Positions 16,797 through 25,964 of a DNA stretch of 64,000 nucleotides are shown here, piece after piece (within the stretch, counting starts at the first letter, position 1; each line of letters opens with the position of its first letter). A program made the translations under genes and the position numbers. The notes under the pieces are model-generated. The model did no database searches and was not told the origin of the DNA. It saw only the letters and a program-made list of their open reading frames with translations. The stretch lies in assembly GCA_023252195.1 (NCBI GenBank), contig JAHEXI010000018.1:1-64000 (forward strand). The letters are read 5' to 3'. The stretch comes from Pseudonocardiales bacterium (lineage in GTDB: Bacteria; Actinomycetota; Actinomycetes; Mycobacteriales; Pseudonocardiaceae).

Positions 16797-18119
16797 TCAC
16801 CGACGTGATCCGCCTGCCCGTCCCAAAGCCAGCGGCGGGCCTTCAAATGCCCGATTTATGACGGTTCTCCCAAGTGCTTGAGCCTGCCTCGCCGCTTTGG
16901 TACGAGGCGAGGACTCCTTTCGCCTTAATGCAAAGGTGCCCCCCGAGAGTGGGTTCGGACGCTCCGGAGATGTCAACGAACGTTGATCACGCGCCTCGTG
17001 CCCGGATCGCGCTGCATCGACTGCGACCGGATCGCGCCGGCACTGCTGGACCGCAAACACCATCCAGCCCACGCCGACCACTCCGACCAAGCTGATCAGC
17101 CGGTACAGCAAGACCGCGGGCAACGCCGCCGCGGCCGGGACTCCACCCGCGACCAAAGTAAGGACGAGGGCGGCCTCCACCACGCCGATCCCACCGGGTA
17201 TCAGCGACAGTCCCGAGCTCGCCATGCCTGCGGTGTAGGCGACGAGTAATAGTGGGAGCGTCAGTCCGTGCACGCTTAGGGCCGCCGCGCAGGCGGCCAG
17301 GCAGCCCGCGTCGAAGGTCCAGTTGAGCAGCGCGAACCCGGTCGCCGCGGTCCAGTCCCGGCCGCTGGGCCGCACGGACCGCAGTTGGGCTACCAGCTCG
17401 TCCAGCACGTCGGTCCCCGCGGCGGGATTGCGATGCCGGATCCGATTCGCCCGGGCCAGGATCCACCGGCCACCGGCGACGACCCGTTCGGGGCGCCTGC
17501 CGAGGTGGCGGGCGGAGATCGCCAGCGCGAGCACGCCGATGATCTCCAGCGTGAGCTGCACCACGCTGCCCCGACCACCCGCCAACAGCGAGCTCAGCAG
17601 CCCCAACGCGACCAGAGAGCCGGTCGACACCAGCCCGCTCGCGGCCAGGCACCAGGTGGCCACTGCACCGCTGGCGCCTCGGCAGCGCATCCATCTAAAG
17701 CTGTAGCCGGTGGAGAAGGCGCCGCCACCGGGCAGCGTGGCGTGCAGGGAGTTCGCCGCATATACCGCCGCGACGGAGCCTCGCAGCGGCACCACCACGC
17801 CGGCCGCGCGCAGCAGCCGGCAGCGTACTCGAGCGAACATGCTCATCGAGGCCGCGGCAGCGACCGTGGCGACGATCAGCCAGCCGGCGTCGGCACGCGA
17901 GAGCGACGTCAGAGCACCGGCGATCTCCGGGCCAACCAGACCGGCCTCGACCACGAGCAGCGCTGCCAGCATGCATCCGACGACGACACGCCATCGCGGC
18001 CGGCGGGACAGTGTCGTGGCACCACCATTCATGGCCACCGGTGGCGGTGGTGGCTCCGGTCGGGCACCGTCGCGGGCAGCGGGTTCCCCATCAACCCATC
18101 GCAGAGTCGGCGCTGTCAT
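16797..18119 (-). CDS. flippase-like / lysylphosphatidylglycerol-synthase transmembrane domain protein
   Basis: 440 residues. A proline-rich cytosolic N-terminus (~45 residues) is followed by about eight hydrophobic helices. Conserved features of the UPF0104/LPG-synthase TM (GtrA-unrelated, AglD2-like) family: ANSLHATLPGGGAFSTGYSF, LIPGGIGVVEAALVLTLV and a final helix near LLYRLISLVGVVGVGW. The C-terminal 75 residues (after about residue 365) are hydrophilic and unlike the family, possibly read-through into foreign DNA. Lipid or glycolipid flipping is the family hypothesis; the substrate is unknown. It lies on the island next to the IS110. Confidence 0.75.
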   Translation of the reverse strand: MTAPTLRWVDGEPAARDGARPEPPPPPVAMNGGATTLSRRPRWRVVVGCMLAALLVVEAGLVGPEIAGALTSLSRADAGWLIVATVAAAASMSMFARVRCRLLRAAGVVVPLRGSVAAVYAANSLHATLPGGGAFSTGYSFRWMRCRGASGAVATWCLAASGLVSTGSLVALGLLSSLLAGGRGSVVQLTLEIIGVLALAISARHLGRRPERVVAGGRWILARANRIRHRNPAAGTDVLDELVAQLRSVRPSGRDWTAATGFALLNWTFDAGCLAACAAALSVHGLTLPLLLVAYTAGMASSGLSLIPGGIGVVEAALVLTLVAGGVPAAAALPAVLLYRLISLVGVVGVGWMVFAVQQCRRDPVAVDAARSGHEARDQRSLTSPERPNPLSGGTFALRRKESSPRTKAARQAQALGRTVINRAFEGPPLALGRAGGSRR

Positions 18120-18316
18120 GCCCGTGAGCGTCCCGCCCGAAGTTGTGTGAGAGCTGTGCGGCTGCTGTCAATCGCATCCGAACAGGAGCACCTCAGCTGC
18201 CGTCCGAGCCCGCCGGCGAGCGCCACGCACAGCACCCGCGCGTCGGGCTGGGTCGGTGGGCAGCATCGCGGCCAGCAGCTGCATATCGCCCATCGGGCCG
18301 AGACCGCTTGACGCTT

Positions 18317-18643
18317 CTATGTGTTGTCAAGGGGTATTTGGAGTAGTTCGTTGACCGTGACGGGTTCGTCGCAGTGCGGGCAGTGGCCGCCGGGGCCGAG
18401 GCGGCGGGTGAAGGTGTCGCAGTCGGGGCAGGTGTAGATGGTGGTGTCGCGGCGGGGGCGGGTCGGGGGCAGTGGTGGTGGTTGGGGGGTGGTGGTGTGG
18501 CGTCGGCGGTAGCCGGCTTGGCGGCAGCGGGGGCTGCAGTAGCGCCGTCCGTGGCCGGCCGGGATCGGGTGTTGGCAGTTCAGGTAGCTGGGTGGCGTCA
18601 CGGGTGCGTCACGCGACGGGGTCGGGGATGGGGTGTCAGACAT
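18317..18643 (-). CDS. zinc-ribbon protein encoded within the IS110 element
   Basis: 108 residues; its start overlaps the end of the recombinase gene by eight bases, suggesting translational coupling. Two Cys pairs lie in the N-terminal half (NCQHPIPAGHGRRYCSPRCRQ), like a C-x-n-H/C-x3-C treble-clef, and a second ribbon in the C-terminal half (YTCPDCDTF...GHCPHCDEPV). A proline-rich linker joins them. Small Cys-rich genes downstream of actinobacterial IS110 recombinases may bind nucleic acid, but their function is not known to me. Confidence 0.65.
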   Translation of the reverse strand: MSDTPSPTPSRDAPVTPPSYLNCQHPIPAGHGRRYCSPRCRQAGYRRRHTTTPQPPPLPPTRPRRDTTIYTCPDCDTFTRRLGPGGHCPHCDEPVTVNELLQIPLDNT

Positions 18644-19712
18644 CGGTGGGGCTGTTCGCGGGGGTCATGGTGGTGGTCAGGGCGCGGTAGAGCTCGCGGG
18701 TGATGTAGTGCTTGAGGCAGCGTCGGATCTCGCGGTGGGTCTTGCCCTCGGCGGTGCGTCGGGTGACGTAGGCGCGGGTCCGTTCGCAGCAGCGCATCCT
18801 CGTGAGGGCGATGGTGTGCACGGCGCGGTTGAGCGCCCGGTCGCCGCCGCGGTTGAGTCGGTGGCGGGTGGTGCGCCCGCTGCTGGCCGCAAGCGGGCTG
18901 GGGCCGGCGAGGGCGGCGAACGCCGCGTCGCTGCGACACCGTCCGGGGTGGGAGAAGCTGGTGATCACCTGGGCGGCGCTGACCGGTCCGATGCCGCGGC
19001 GGTCGGTCAGCCCGGGGGCGAGGTCGGCGACGATGGCGGCCAGCTGGGTGCGGTTGGCCTTGAGCGCGCGGCTGCTCTCGCGCAGGGCGAGGGCGAGGCG
19101 GCGCAGCTCGCCGTGGCGCACCGCCTGGGCGCGGTCGGTGTCGCGGGGGCTGCGGCGCCTGGCCAGGGCGGCCAGGACGGTCTCGGACAGCGCCCCACGG
19201 GCGAGTTGGCGGTCGGTGTCGTCACCGCCGAGCAGTAGTGCCCGCAGCCGGTTGGTCTGTGCGGTGTGGGTGGTGGTGAGGTCGTGGCGGGCGCCGAGCA
19301 GGATCCGCAGCGCTTCCCGGTCACCGTCAGCCCGCGGGGTCTGTAACCGCTCGACGTCGCAGCGCAGCGCGGTGAGCACGGCCAGGTGCGCGTCGATCGG
19401 GTCGGACTTGCCCTTGCCGCGGCGGGTCTTGCGGTGGGGCTGCTCGCACTCGATGACCATCAACCCGGCGGCGGCGACCGCGCGGGCCAGGCCGACACCG
19501 TAGCTGCGGGTCCCCTCGATCGACACCACCAACCGCGGACCCGGGGCATGATCGAAGATCCACCCGAGCAGCGCGGCGAAACCGGCGCTGTCGTTGCTGA
19601 TCGTGACCGTCGCGATCGGTGTCCCGGTCGGGAGAGCGATCTCCACCTGATGAGTGTCGCGATGGGTGTCCACACCGATGACGGCATCGACGACTTCTGC
19701 CAACATGGGCAA
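18636..19712 (-). CDS. IS110-family transposase (DEDD/Ser recombinase)
   Basis: 358 residues, apparently intact. The N-terminal RuvC-like DEDD domain has GVDTHRDTH (Asp15), VVSIEGTRSYG (Glu) and KSDPIDAHLAV (Asp, Asp). A central coiled coil follows, then the C-terminal transposase_20 domain with GIGPVSAAQVITSF, the serine-bearing SPLAASSGRTTRHRLNRGG, and NRAVHTIAL. This family performs RNA-guided recombination using a bridge RNA transcribed from the element's non-coding end. The downstream zinc-ribbon gene overlaps its stop. Confidence 0.92.
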   Translation of the reverse strand: MPMLAEVVDAVIGVDTHRDTHQVEIALPTGTPIATVTISNDSAGFAALLGWIFDHAPGPRLVVSIEGTRSYGVGLARAVAAAGLMVIECEQPHRKTRRGKGKSDPIDAHLAVLTALRCDVERLQTPRADGDREALRILLGARHDLTTTHTAQTNRLRALLLGGDDTDRQLARGALSETVLAALARRRSPRDTDRAQAVRHGELRRLALALRESSRALKANRTQLAAIVADLAPGLTDRRGIGPVSAAQVITSFSHPGRCRSDAAFAALAGPSPLAASSGRTTRHRLNRGGDRALNRAVHTIALTRMRCCERTRAYVTRRTAEGKTHREIRRCLKHYITRELYRALTTTMTPANSPTDV

Positions 19713-20030
19713 CGGCCTGTCCCCTTTCCTGGGCGCGGGTCAAACGTCGGCACCGGCCTGGATGGAGTCACCGAGCGGCACCTCTGTGACGGGTCACGCC
19801 AACCGGCGGACAGGCTTCTGATCAGGCCAACTGGTGGGCCAGGCCAGTGCCGGCAACCACGGCGGACAAGTCAAGACCAAGACACGCCAAAGCGGCCAGA
19901 TCCCAATACGGGTCACACCGAGTTGCCGGTACCGAGCCTGGAGCACTCCCACCCAGGAGCACCGCAACGACACTCACAGATTCCATGGTCATCGGGCGCT
20001 GCCTGGTCAGTCGGTGTCTGGGTGAACGAG
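19713..20030 (-). ncRNA. candidate IS110 bridge RNA region (limits unknown)
   Basis: About 320 non-coding bases directly 5' of the IS110 recombinase on the same strand. In the IS110 subgroup the bridge RNA, which carries separate target- and donor-binding loops, is transcribed from this position. I see GC-rich self-complementary stretches but have not folded it. Placement is by family knowledge and gene order, not by a recognised RNA signature. Confidence 0.35.
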
Positions 20031-20403
20031 CCGCGGTGTCGGTACATTGTGGTCGGCACGCAGCGAGCGCACCGCCGTGTCATAGCCGTAACAGAGGGCC
20101 TCGGTGTAGGGCGCAAACCCGTCCAACTGCGGCGCCGCGACCATTGCCGGGCCGATCGAGGTCGGCAAAGGGTGCCGCAGTCGCATGTCCGGACCAGCCG
20201 ATCTGCGTGACTATCGAGCCCGTCATCGCCCCGACAGCACTAGCCCGGTCGTCCGCAAGCCGGCCGCGGCCGGCAACGTCAGCAGCGAGATCCACGGCCC
20301 GGAAGCCGCGAGCCGCACACGCTCCGCGGCCACCGGCGGCAGCCCGCGGCCGTCCCAGCCCGATGCCGGCACCCGTCCGCGGGGTCGACCGGTCCCGCGG
20401 CTA

Positions 20404-20682
20404 TCACAGGCTTGCCACGATCGTGCGCAGGACCAGCGCGAGGACGAACACCACGGTGAACGCGAGGTCGATCGACACCGAACCGAGCCGCACCGGCGGC
20501 AGCACCCGGCGGACGGGGGCCAGCACCGGCTCGGTCACGGCGTGCACCGTCCGGCGCGCCGGGATCGACCAGCTCCCGTCCCCGGGAGCCAGCACCCCTA
20601 CCCAGTCCAGGACCATCCGCGCCACGAGCGCCAGTTCGAACACCAGCAGCACCAGGCCCAGCGGAACTCCAACAACACCCAT
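20404..20682 (-). CDS. YggT family membrane protein
   Basis: 92 residues from the ATG at 20682, chosen because AAAGGAG sits five bases upstream. Two hydrophobic hairpins: GVPLGLVLLVFELALVARMV at the N-terminus and LAFTVVFVLALVLRTIVASL at the C-terminus. Between them is VTEPVLAPVRRVLPPVRLGS, the conserved P-x-R-R-x-x-P-P segment of YggT/Ycf19 proteins. In actinobacteria YggT genes normally sit in the ftsZ-sepF-divIVA cluster; here it is alone between an IS110 and non-coding DNA, so it may be a displaced or extra copy. Function unknown; linked to cell division or osmotic tolerance in other bacteria. Confidence 0.85.
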   Translation of the reverse strand: MGVVGVPLGLVLLVFELALVARMVLDWVGVLAPGDGSWSIPARRTVHAVTEPVLAPVRRVLPPVRLGSVSIDLAFTVVFVLALVLRTIVASL

Positions 20683-20706
20683 GACGGCTCCTTTCCCTGC
20701 CACCAC

Positions 20707-21506
20707 CGTCGACCGCCCGCATCTGGGCCAGCTGTGCGTCGCCTGTGTGTTTCGCTGTCAACTACAGCCCTGACGATCACGACCGCAGCGCGCGGAGCTA
20801 ATCCATTGTTTACACCGCCTCTGACCAGCGGCGAAGCAACAGCAGAAGGTCAAATTAGCCTGAGCAAATGGATCTTGCCCATCACACTGTCCATTAACCC
20901 GCGTCCACACTTCCCCCGCAGCTGGCAGGAAGCAGGCTCCCGGCGATCGTGCTCCGCGACCGGCTGCGTCAGCAGATCCAGGACAACACGACGTCCTCGA
21001 ACGTCACGCTCGGCTAACCCTGGGGTCACGATGGACGATCAAGTTCTGGCCTGACGTCCGCAGCTCGGTCGACGACATGGTCGGACTGACGCCCCTTACC
21101 GCGGCACGGCCGGCGCCAACATCGTCTGCGCCACGGATTCGTGTGTCCCGGCGCTGTGGCAGGTTTCTCCATCGGCTCGATCCCTCCTTCAAGGCCCTCA
21201 ACGCAGACGCGGACCCCGACCTCGCCTTCCCGCCGCTGCCGCAGTCGGTCTCCGCTCAGGAGGCGCGCCAATCAGTTCGCCTTCTCCGGTCCAGCCACGC
21301 TCATCGCGAACCTCAGCGACGGCGCGTGATCCGCTCGATAGCCTCACCTCCATGACAGCGCGCCCGGCGACCGTCGGACCTGACGGCCACCCACACCTGC
21401 ACGGTGTGCGACGGCGACTACGAGTTGCCGGACGTGGTCGACTGCGCGCACAATGACGCCGCAGCGCGTGAGTACGCCGTAACCTCGGTGACAACAGAAC
21501 CCTCAG
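20707..21506. other. 800-base stretch without an intact gene
   Basis: Short coding-like scraps only, for example a frame ending LRDRLRQQIQDNTTSSNVTLG with stop near 21016, and CTVCDGDYELPDVVDCAH near 21400, each without a plausible start. A 16-base match (GCAGGAAGCAGGCTCC, 20925-20940) also occurs in the integrase remnants at 35851 and 42128. It looks like gene debris between the IS110/YggT part and the nickel-transporter locus. Confidence 0.5.
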
Positions 21507-22637
21507 CTAGTCCGGCGAGGGCGGGTTGGCCGCAAGGTTGGCCGACCACCTTTCCTCGATGCGTCCGAATCGCCAGATCCCGAGTGCCGCGATCCAGGTC
21601 AGCACGAACAACCCGACGATGAAGAAGCCGACGCCGTTGAGGTTCAGGTTTCCGATCAGGGCTAGCGGACCGGAGTCGATGCCGAGTTTGTCGGTGAGAA
21701 TGGAGATCAACTCGATGGTGCCGACGATCAGTGCGACGGCGACTGACAAAGCGGTGATGGTGATGTTGTAGTAGACTTTGCGGACCGGCTTGGAGAACGC
21801 CCAGCCGTAGGCGAAGTTCATGAAGCAGCCGTCTGCGGTGTCCAGCATGCACATCCCAGCTGCGAATAGCGTGGGCAGAATCAGGATCGCATACCAGGGC
21901 AGGTTGGATGCCGCGGCGCCGCCGGCCAATACAAGCAGCGAGACTTCGGTGGCGGTTTCGAACCCCAGGCCGAACAGCATGCCGGTCGGGTACATCTGCC
22001 ATGGCTTGGTGACAGCCTTCGTCACCCCGCTCAGGAAGCGGTTCATGAACCCGCGGCTGTTGAGCTGGCTTTCGAGAGTCTGTTCGTCGTAGGCGCCGCG
22101 CCGCATCTCTCGGAACACTGTGATGATTCCAATAAGGACGACCAGGTTGATGATGCCGATGAGGTAGAGGAACACCCCGGACACCGTGGTGCTGATCAAG
22201 CCGAGGTTCTGTTGCAGCGCCGACGACTTGTCTTCAGTGACTTGGCTGGCCAGTGTCTTGACGCCGATTGAGAGCAGGAATGCCAGCCCGAACACGATCG
22301 TGGAGTGTCCCAGGGAGAACCAGAATCCGACCGACAGGGGCCGTTTCCCGTCGGCCATCAGCTTGCGGGTGGTGTTGTCGATCGCGGCGATGTGGTCGGC
22401 GTCGAAGGCGTGCCGCATACCCAGCAGGTAGGCGGTCAGGCCCAGACCGATGCCATAGACTGCGGACTTGCCCACATGGTAATTCCGTGGCGCCACGACG
22501 CCGGCCAGCACACCAAAGCCCACGAAGTGCAACAGCAGGATGAAGCCGGCCATGCCGCCGAGTGCCGTCCACTCCGCCGGGGACAGTGAACGCTGGAGCC
22601 GGGTAAACCGGGAGGTTGTGTCCAAGTCGATGGTCAT
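21507..22637 (-). CDS. NiCoT family nickel/cobalt transporter (HoxN/NhlF type)
   Basis: 376 residues from the ATG at 22637 (GAGGA six bases upstream). NiCoT permeases import Ni2+ and/or Co2+ at high affinity. All signatures are visible: LGMRHAFDADHIAAIDNTTRK (helix II H-x4-D-H), FWFSLGHSTIV, LFGLGFETATEVSLL and GMCMLDTADGCFM, within eight hydrophobic helices. Ni/Co selectivity cannot be read off reliably. It lies downstream of a MarR gene and beside an amidase cluster; NhlF cobalt transporters occur with nitrile hydratase/amidase genes, but no nitrile hydratase is present here. Its promoter region contains a 27-bp palindrome (22688-22714). Confidence 0.93.
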   Translation of the reverse strand: MTIDLDTTSRFTRLQRSLSPAEWTALGGMAGFILLLHFVGFGVLAGVVAPRNYHVGKSAVYGIGLGLTAYLLGMRHAFDADHIAAIDNTTRKLMADGKRPLSVGFWFSLGHSTIVFGLAFLLSIGVKTLASQVTEDKSSALQQNLGLISTTVSGVFLYLIGIINLVVLIGIITVFREMRRGAYDEQTLESQLNSRGFMNRFLSGVTKAVTKPWQMYPTGMLFGLGFETATEVSLLVLAGGAAASNLPWYAILILPTLFAAGMCMLDTADGCFMNFAYGWAFSKPVRKVYYNITITALSVAVALIVGTIELISILTDKLGIDSGPLALIGNLNLNGVGFFIVGLFVLTWIAALGIWRFGRIEERWSANLAANPPSPD

Positions 22638-22687
22638 CGGGATCCTCGATCGCCTTGTCACGCTACGTGAGGCCTGGTCAGTTTTAA

Positions 22688-22714
22688 TTCCTACCAGAAT
22701 ATTTCTGTTAGAAA
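22688..22714. promoter_or_regulatory. candidate MarR operator in the nicT promoter (27-bp imperfect palindrome)
   Basis: TTCCTACCAGAA (22688-22699), a 3-base spacer, then TTCTGTTAGAAA (22703-22714); 10 of 12 arm positions pair. It is AT-rich in a GC-rich background, 50 bases upstream of the nicT start. The same 27-base layout occurs in the amiE promoter (24744-24770), with 20 of 27 positions identical. A half-site ACCAGAA also occurs at about 23310, before the MarR gene. Confidence 0.6.
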
Positions 22715-22847
22715 CATAGTTCGGATGGTCAGGTATCTTGCAGCTACGCCTGAGGAGTGTCAACGCCCCGCGGGTCGGGGACGCAAGTCTCGCGCGCGGC
22801 GACTACGGAGGCCGCCGGATCATCGACGTCGCCGCCCTGACTCGTAC

Positions 22848-23273
22848 TCAGCGCAGGGCGTCGGCGATCTGGGACAGCACCCGAGTCAGTTCCACTAGCT
22901 GCTCATCGCCGATGCGCTCGGCCAGCTCCATCTGATCGGAGTCGACGGCGGCGCGGATGGTCTCGTACTTCGCGACGCCGCGTGGGGCCGGGAACACCAG
23001 CACGCGGCGGCGGTCCTCGAGGTCACCGCGCCGGTAGACGAGATTGTCGGCGACCATCCGGTCGATCAACTTGGTGAGTGTGGGGCCGGGCAGCAGGACG
23101 AAATCCTTGATCTCGTTCATCGGCCGGCCACGGCCGTCCGCCAACAGCCGGAGCACCCGCCACTCCGCGAGTTCGCAGTCGTGTGCCCGCAGCATGGTGA
23201 CCAGGCGTCGAGTCACGCGACTCTCCACTTGGCTGAGCAGATGGGCCAGGCCCAGCTCGGTGCCTGCCGTCAC
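22848..23273 (-). CDS. MarR family winged-helix regulator
   Basis: 141 residues, GTG start at 23273 with GGGAG five bases upstream. MarR fold: dimerisation helix (LAHLLSQVESRVTRRLVTML), winged helix with AEWRVLRLLADG, the recognition region GPTLTKLIDRMVADNLVYRRGDLEDRRRVLVFPAPRG with the wing D-x-R-R motif, and a C-terminal helix. MarR proteins usually repress neighbours and release DNA on binding small molecules. It sits between nicT (same strand) and the divergent amide cluster; the shared palindrome suggests it controls both. The ligand, perhaps an amide or other nitrogen compound, is unknown. Confidence 0.9.
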   Translation of the reverse strand: MTAGTELGLAHLLSQVESRVTRRLVTMLRAHDCELAEWRVLRLLADGRGRPMNEIKDFVLLPGPTLTKLIDRMVADNLVYRRGDLEDRRRVLVFPAPRGVAKYETIRAAVDSDQMELAERIGDEQLVELTRVLSQIADALR

Positions 23274-23641
23274 AGGGACTCCCGAAGTGATGTCATCCGA
23301 AACTGATTAACCAGAAAATAACACGGACTGGTGGCAAGACGGCTGGGCAGCGCCCCGGCGCCAGCCCCAGCGCACTCCCAGCCGGCCACTGCGTCACCGT
23401 GGGCCGCTCTTTGCCCAGGCCAGAAATGTCGGCCCGCGCTGACCCGGCGATTGCTCACCCCGCCGCCGACGCTCGAGCGACGTCCGGGTGGCGCGGTGGC
23501 ACCTGTGTTCGACGGCGGAATCGGGAGACTTGCGCCTTAATGGGAGGTATCTCAATAGCCAGCGTCGCCCTACGATGTCGGACGACGGACCGCCATTCGG
23601 CATTCTGGCGATTGCACGCGGTCTTGACGCGAGGGACGGCA

Positions 23642-24709
23642 ATGCCGACGCACCGAGGGCATCGAGGGACGTTCACTATTGGCCTGGTGGTCCCGATCCA
23701 GGGCCCCGCCGGGATCTTCGGCCCGTCCTGCGAGCTGTGCGCCCAACTGGCTGTGGAAGAGGTCAACGCCGGTCGCGGCGTGCTCGGTCGCGAGCTGCGC
23801 CTGTTGACGGTGGACGGTGGTGCGCCGCCGGCCCGGGTCGCCGATGAGATCGATGGGTTGATCTCGGCCGGCCGGGTCCACGCGGTGGTGGGCTGGCACA
23901 TCTCTGCAGTGCGGGAGGTGTTGGTGCCCCGCATCGCCCAGCGGGTCCCTTACGTGTACACCGCGTTGTACGAGGGTGGGGAGCGCAGCCCCGGTGTCTT
24001 TCTGACCGGCGAGACACCGCAGCGCCAGATCCTGCCGTCCCTGCAGTGGATGGCGGGCGAGATGGGCGTACGGCGATGGTGCATCGTCGGCAACGACTAC
24101 ATCTGGCCGCGCCGCTCGGCTGCGGTGAGCCGGGGCTTCGCCCGGATCTGCGGTGCCGAGATCCGTGACGAGATCTTCGTCGGGCTGGGCACACCCGACT
24201 TCCGTAAGGTGATCCGGCGGGTCGAACGCAGCGAGTGCGAGGGCGTGCTCATGTTCCTCGTCGGTGAGGACGCGGTGCACTTCAACCGGCAGTTCGCGCG
24301 CGCTGAGCTGGACCGGCGGTGCGTGCGGCTGAGCCCCCTGATGGACGAGAACATGCTTCTCGCCACGGGTGCCGACAACACGGCGGGGCTGTTCGTGGCG
24401 GCGGGTTACTTCGAGTGCCTGCCCACCGCGGAGAGTCTCGACTTCAACGCTCGCTATACCCGGCGCTTCGGCGTGGACGCTCCGATGCTCAACAGTCTCG
24501 GAGAGTCCTGCTACGAGGGGCTGCAGCTGCTCGCTGAGCTGATCCGGCGAGCCGGATCGTCGGACGTGCGACAGATCTGCGCCGTGGCGCAGGCCGCTCG
24601 CTATGGCGGGCCGCGCGGCGAACTCGGGTTGCGCGACGCCCACGTCGAGCAGCGCATCTACCTCGCGCGTGCGGCCGGGCTGGAGTTCGACATCGTCTCG
24701 TCGCTCTGA
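23642..24709 (+). CDS. AmiC/UrtA-like substrate-binding protein without signal peptide (amide sensor candidate)
   Basis: 355 residues from the ATG at 23642 (GAGGGACGG upstream). Type I periplasmic-binding fold: TIGLVVPIQGPAGIFGPSCELCAQLAVEEVNAGRGVLGREL opens the first lobe, HAVVGWHISAVREVL and CIVGNDYIWPRRSAAVSRGF are typical of AmiC/UrtA/FmdD proteins. There is no signal peptide or lipobox, so it should be cytosolic, like Pseudomonas AmiC, which senses short amides and controls amidase expression through AmiR. No AmiR-like partner is present; regulation may instead run through the MarR protein. The following gene is the amidase. Confidence 0.8.
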   Translation: MPTHRGHRGTFTIGLVVPIQGPAGIFGPSCELCAQLAVEEVNAGRGVLGRELRLLTVDGGAPPARVADEIDGLISAGRVHAVVGWHISAVREVLVPRIAQRVPYVYTALYEGGERSPGVFLTGETPQRQILPSLQWMAGEMGVRRWCIVGNDYIWPRRSAAVSRGFARICGAEIRDEIFVGLGTPDFRKVIRRVERSECEGVLMFLVGEDAVHFNRQFARAELDRRCVRLSPLMDENMLLATGADNTAGLFVAAGYFECLPTAESLDFNARYTRRFGVDAPMLNSLGESCYEGLQLLAELIRRAGSSDVRQICAVAQAARYGGPRGELGLRDAHVEQRIYLARAAGLEFDIVSSL

Positions 24710-24730
24710 CCCGGGCTACGCTCTGATCTC

Positions 24731-24770
24731 TTGACAGGACTGCTTCCTCGCAGAATAGTTCTATATGGAA
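24731..24770 (+). promoter_or_regulatory. amiE promoter with overlapping palindromic operator
   Basis: TTGACA at 24731-24736, then 17 bases, then AATAGT as a -10 candidate. Overlapping the -10 is the palindrome-like TTCCTCGCAGAA-TAG-TTCTATATGGAA (24744-24770), matching 20 of 27 positions with the palindrome in the nicT promoter. An operator over the -10 is the expected position for a repressor. Confidence 0.6.
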
Positions 24771-24830
24771 GGAACTACCGCTCGGATCGACGATCGCCGA
24801 TCCGTTGAGCGCAGCGGGAGGAGTCCGCCC

Positions 24831-25901
24831 ATGCGGCACGGAGACATCAGCAGCAGCAACGACGCCGTAGGTGTCGCGGTCGTCAACTACAAGATGCCCC
24901 GCCTGCACACCCGCGAGGACGTCAGGGACAACTGCATGAAGATCGCCGACATGGTGGTCGGGATCAAGCAGGGCCTGCCGGGGATGGACCTGATCGTCTT
25001 CCCGGAGTACAGCACCCACGGGATCATGTACGACCGCGACGAGATGTTCGCCACCGCGTCGGTAATCCCGGGCGAAGAGACGAAGATCTTCGCCGAGGCG
25101 TGTCGCGCGGCGAACGTGTGGGGAGTCTTCTCGCTCACCGGCGAACAGCACGAGCAACACCCGCGCAAGAACCCCTACAACACCCTGATCCTCATGAACG
25201 ACCAGGGCGAGATCGTGCAGCGATACCGCAAGATCCTGCCCTGGGTGCCGATCGAAGGGTGGTACCCGGGGGACAAGACCTACGTCGTGGATGGGCCCAA
25301 AGGTCTAAAGGTCAGCCTCATCATCTGCGACGACGGCAACTACCCCGAGATCTGGCGGGACTGCGCGATGAAGGGCGCCGAGCTCATCGTGCGCTGCCAG
25401 GGCTACATGTACCCGGCCAAGGATCAGCAGATCATCGTCGCGAAGGCGATGGCCTGGATGAACAACTGCTACGTCGCGGTCGCCAACGCAGCCGGTTTCG
25501 ACGGCGTGTACTCCTACTTCGGCCACTCCTCGATCATCGGGTTCGACGGCCGCACGCTAGGCGAGACTGGCGAGGAGGAGTACGGCATCCAGTACGCCGA
25601 ACTCTCCACGTCGTTGATCCGCGACGCTCGTGCCAACTGGCAGTCGCAGAACCAGATGTTCAAGCTGCTGCACCGCGGCTACACCGGAGTACTGGCATCG
25701 GGAGACGGTGACAAGGGCGTGGCTGAGTGCCCGTTCGACTTCTACCGCACCTGGGTAACCGATCCCGCGGCGGCTCAGCGCCAGGTGGAATCCCTCACCC
25801 GCCCGACGATCGGAACGGCGGAGAGCCCGATCAAAGGCATTCCGAACCAGGTCTCCAATGGCGCCGCCACGACCGACGAACTGTCGCGCGCCACCACCTG
25901 A
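24831..25901 (+). CDS. amiE: aliphatic amidase AmiE
   Basis: 356 residues from the ATG at 24831 (GGGAGGAG upstream). Nitrilase-superfamily enzyme that hydrolyses short aliphatic amides (acetamide, propionamide, acrylamide) to acid plus ammonia in the cytosol. Counting from this start, the catalytic residues fall on Glu59 (FPEYST), Lys134 (RYRKILPW) and Cys166 ([10 protein letters not shown]), the same numbers as in Pseudomonas aeruginosa Ami[27 protein letters not shown] is the family's conserved start. It is the first gene after the palindromic promoter and precedes the tubulin-like gene by 63 bases. Confidence 0.95.
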   Translation: MRHGDISSSNDAVGVAVVNYKMPRLHTREDVRDNCMKIADMVVGIKQGLPGMDLIVFPEYSTHGIMYDRDEMFATASVIPGEETKIFAEACRAANVWGVFSLTGEQHEQHPRKNPYNTLILMNDQGEIVQRYRKILPWVPIEGWYPGDKTYVVDGPKGLKVSLIICDDGNYPEIWRDCAMKGAELIVRCQGYMYPAKDQQIIVAKAMAWMNNCYVAVANAAGFDGVYSYFGHSSIIGFDGRTLGETGEEEYGIQYAELSTSLIRDARANWQSQNQMFKLLHRGYTGVLASGDGDKGVAECPFDFYRTWVTDPAAAQRQVESLTRPTIGTAESPIKGIPNQVSNGAATTDELSRATT

Positions 25902-25964
25902 GCCCGGCCCCAACCGACCCGTCCCATACCTCTGGACCCACCGACCTGCGAGGAGATACCGGAC

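Larger units (their letters stand above)
18300..20030 (-). mobile_element. IS110-family insertion sequence (approximate limits)
   Basis: It contains an intact IS110 recombinase (18636-19712, minus) and an overlapping zinc-ribbon gene (18317-18643). Upstream of the recombinase, to about 20030, is ~320 bases of non-coding DNA, where IS110 elements keep their non-coding end. IS110 elements usually lack terminal inverted repeats, so exact ends are not defined here. Flanking DNA on both sides shows no intact interrupted gene. Confidence 0.7.
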
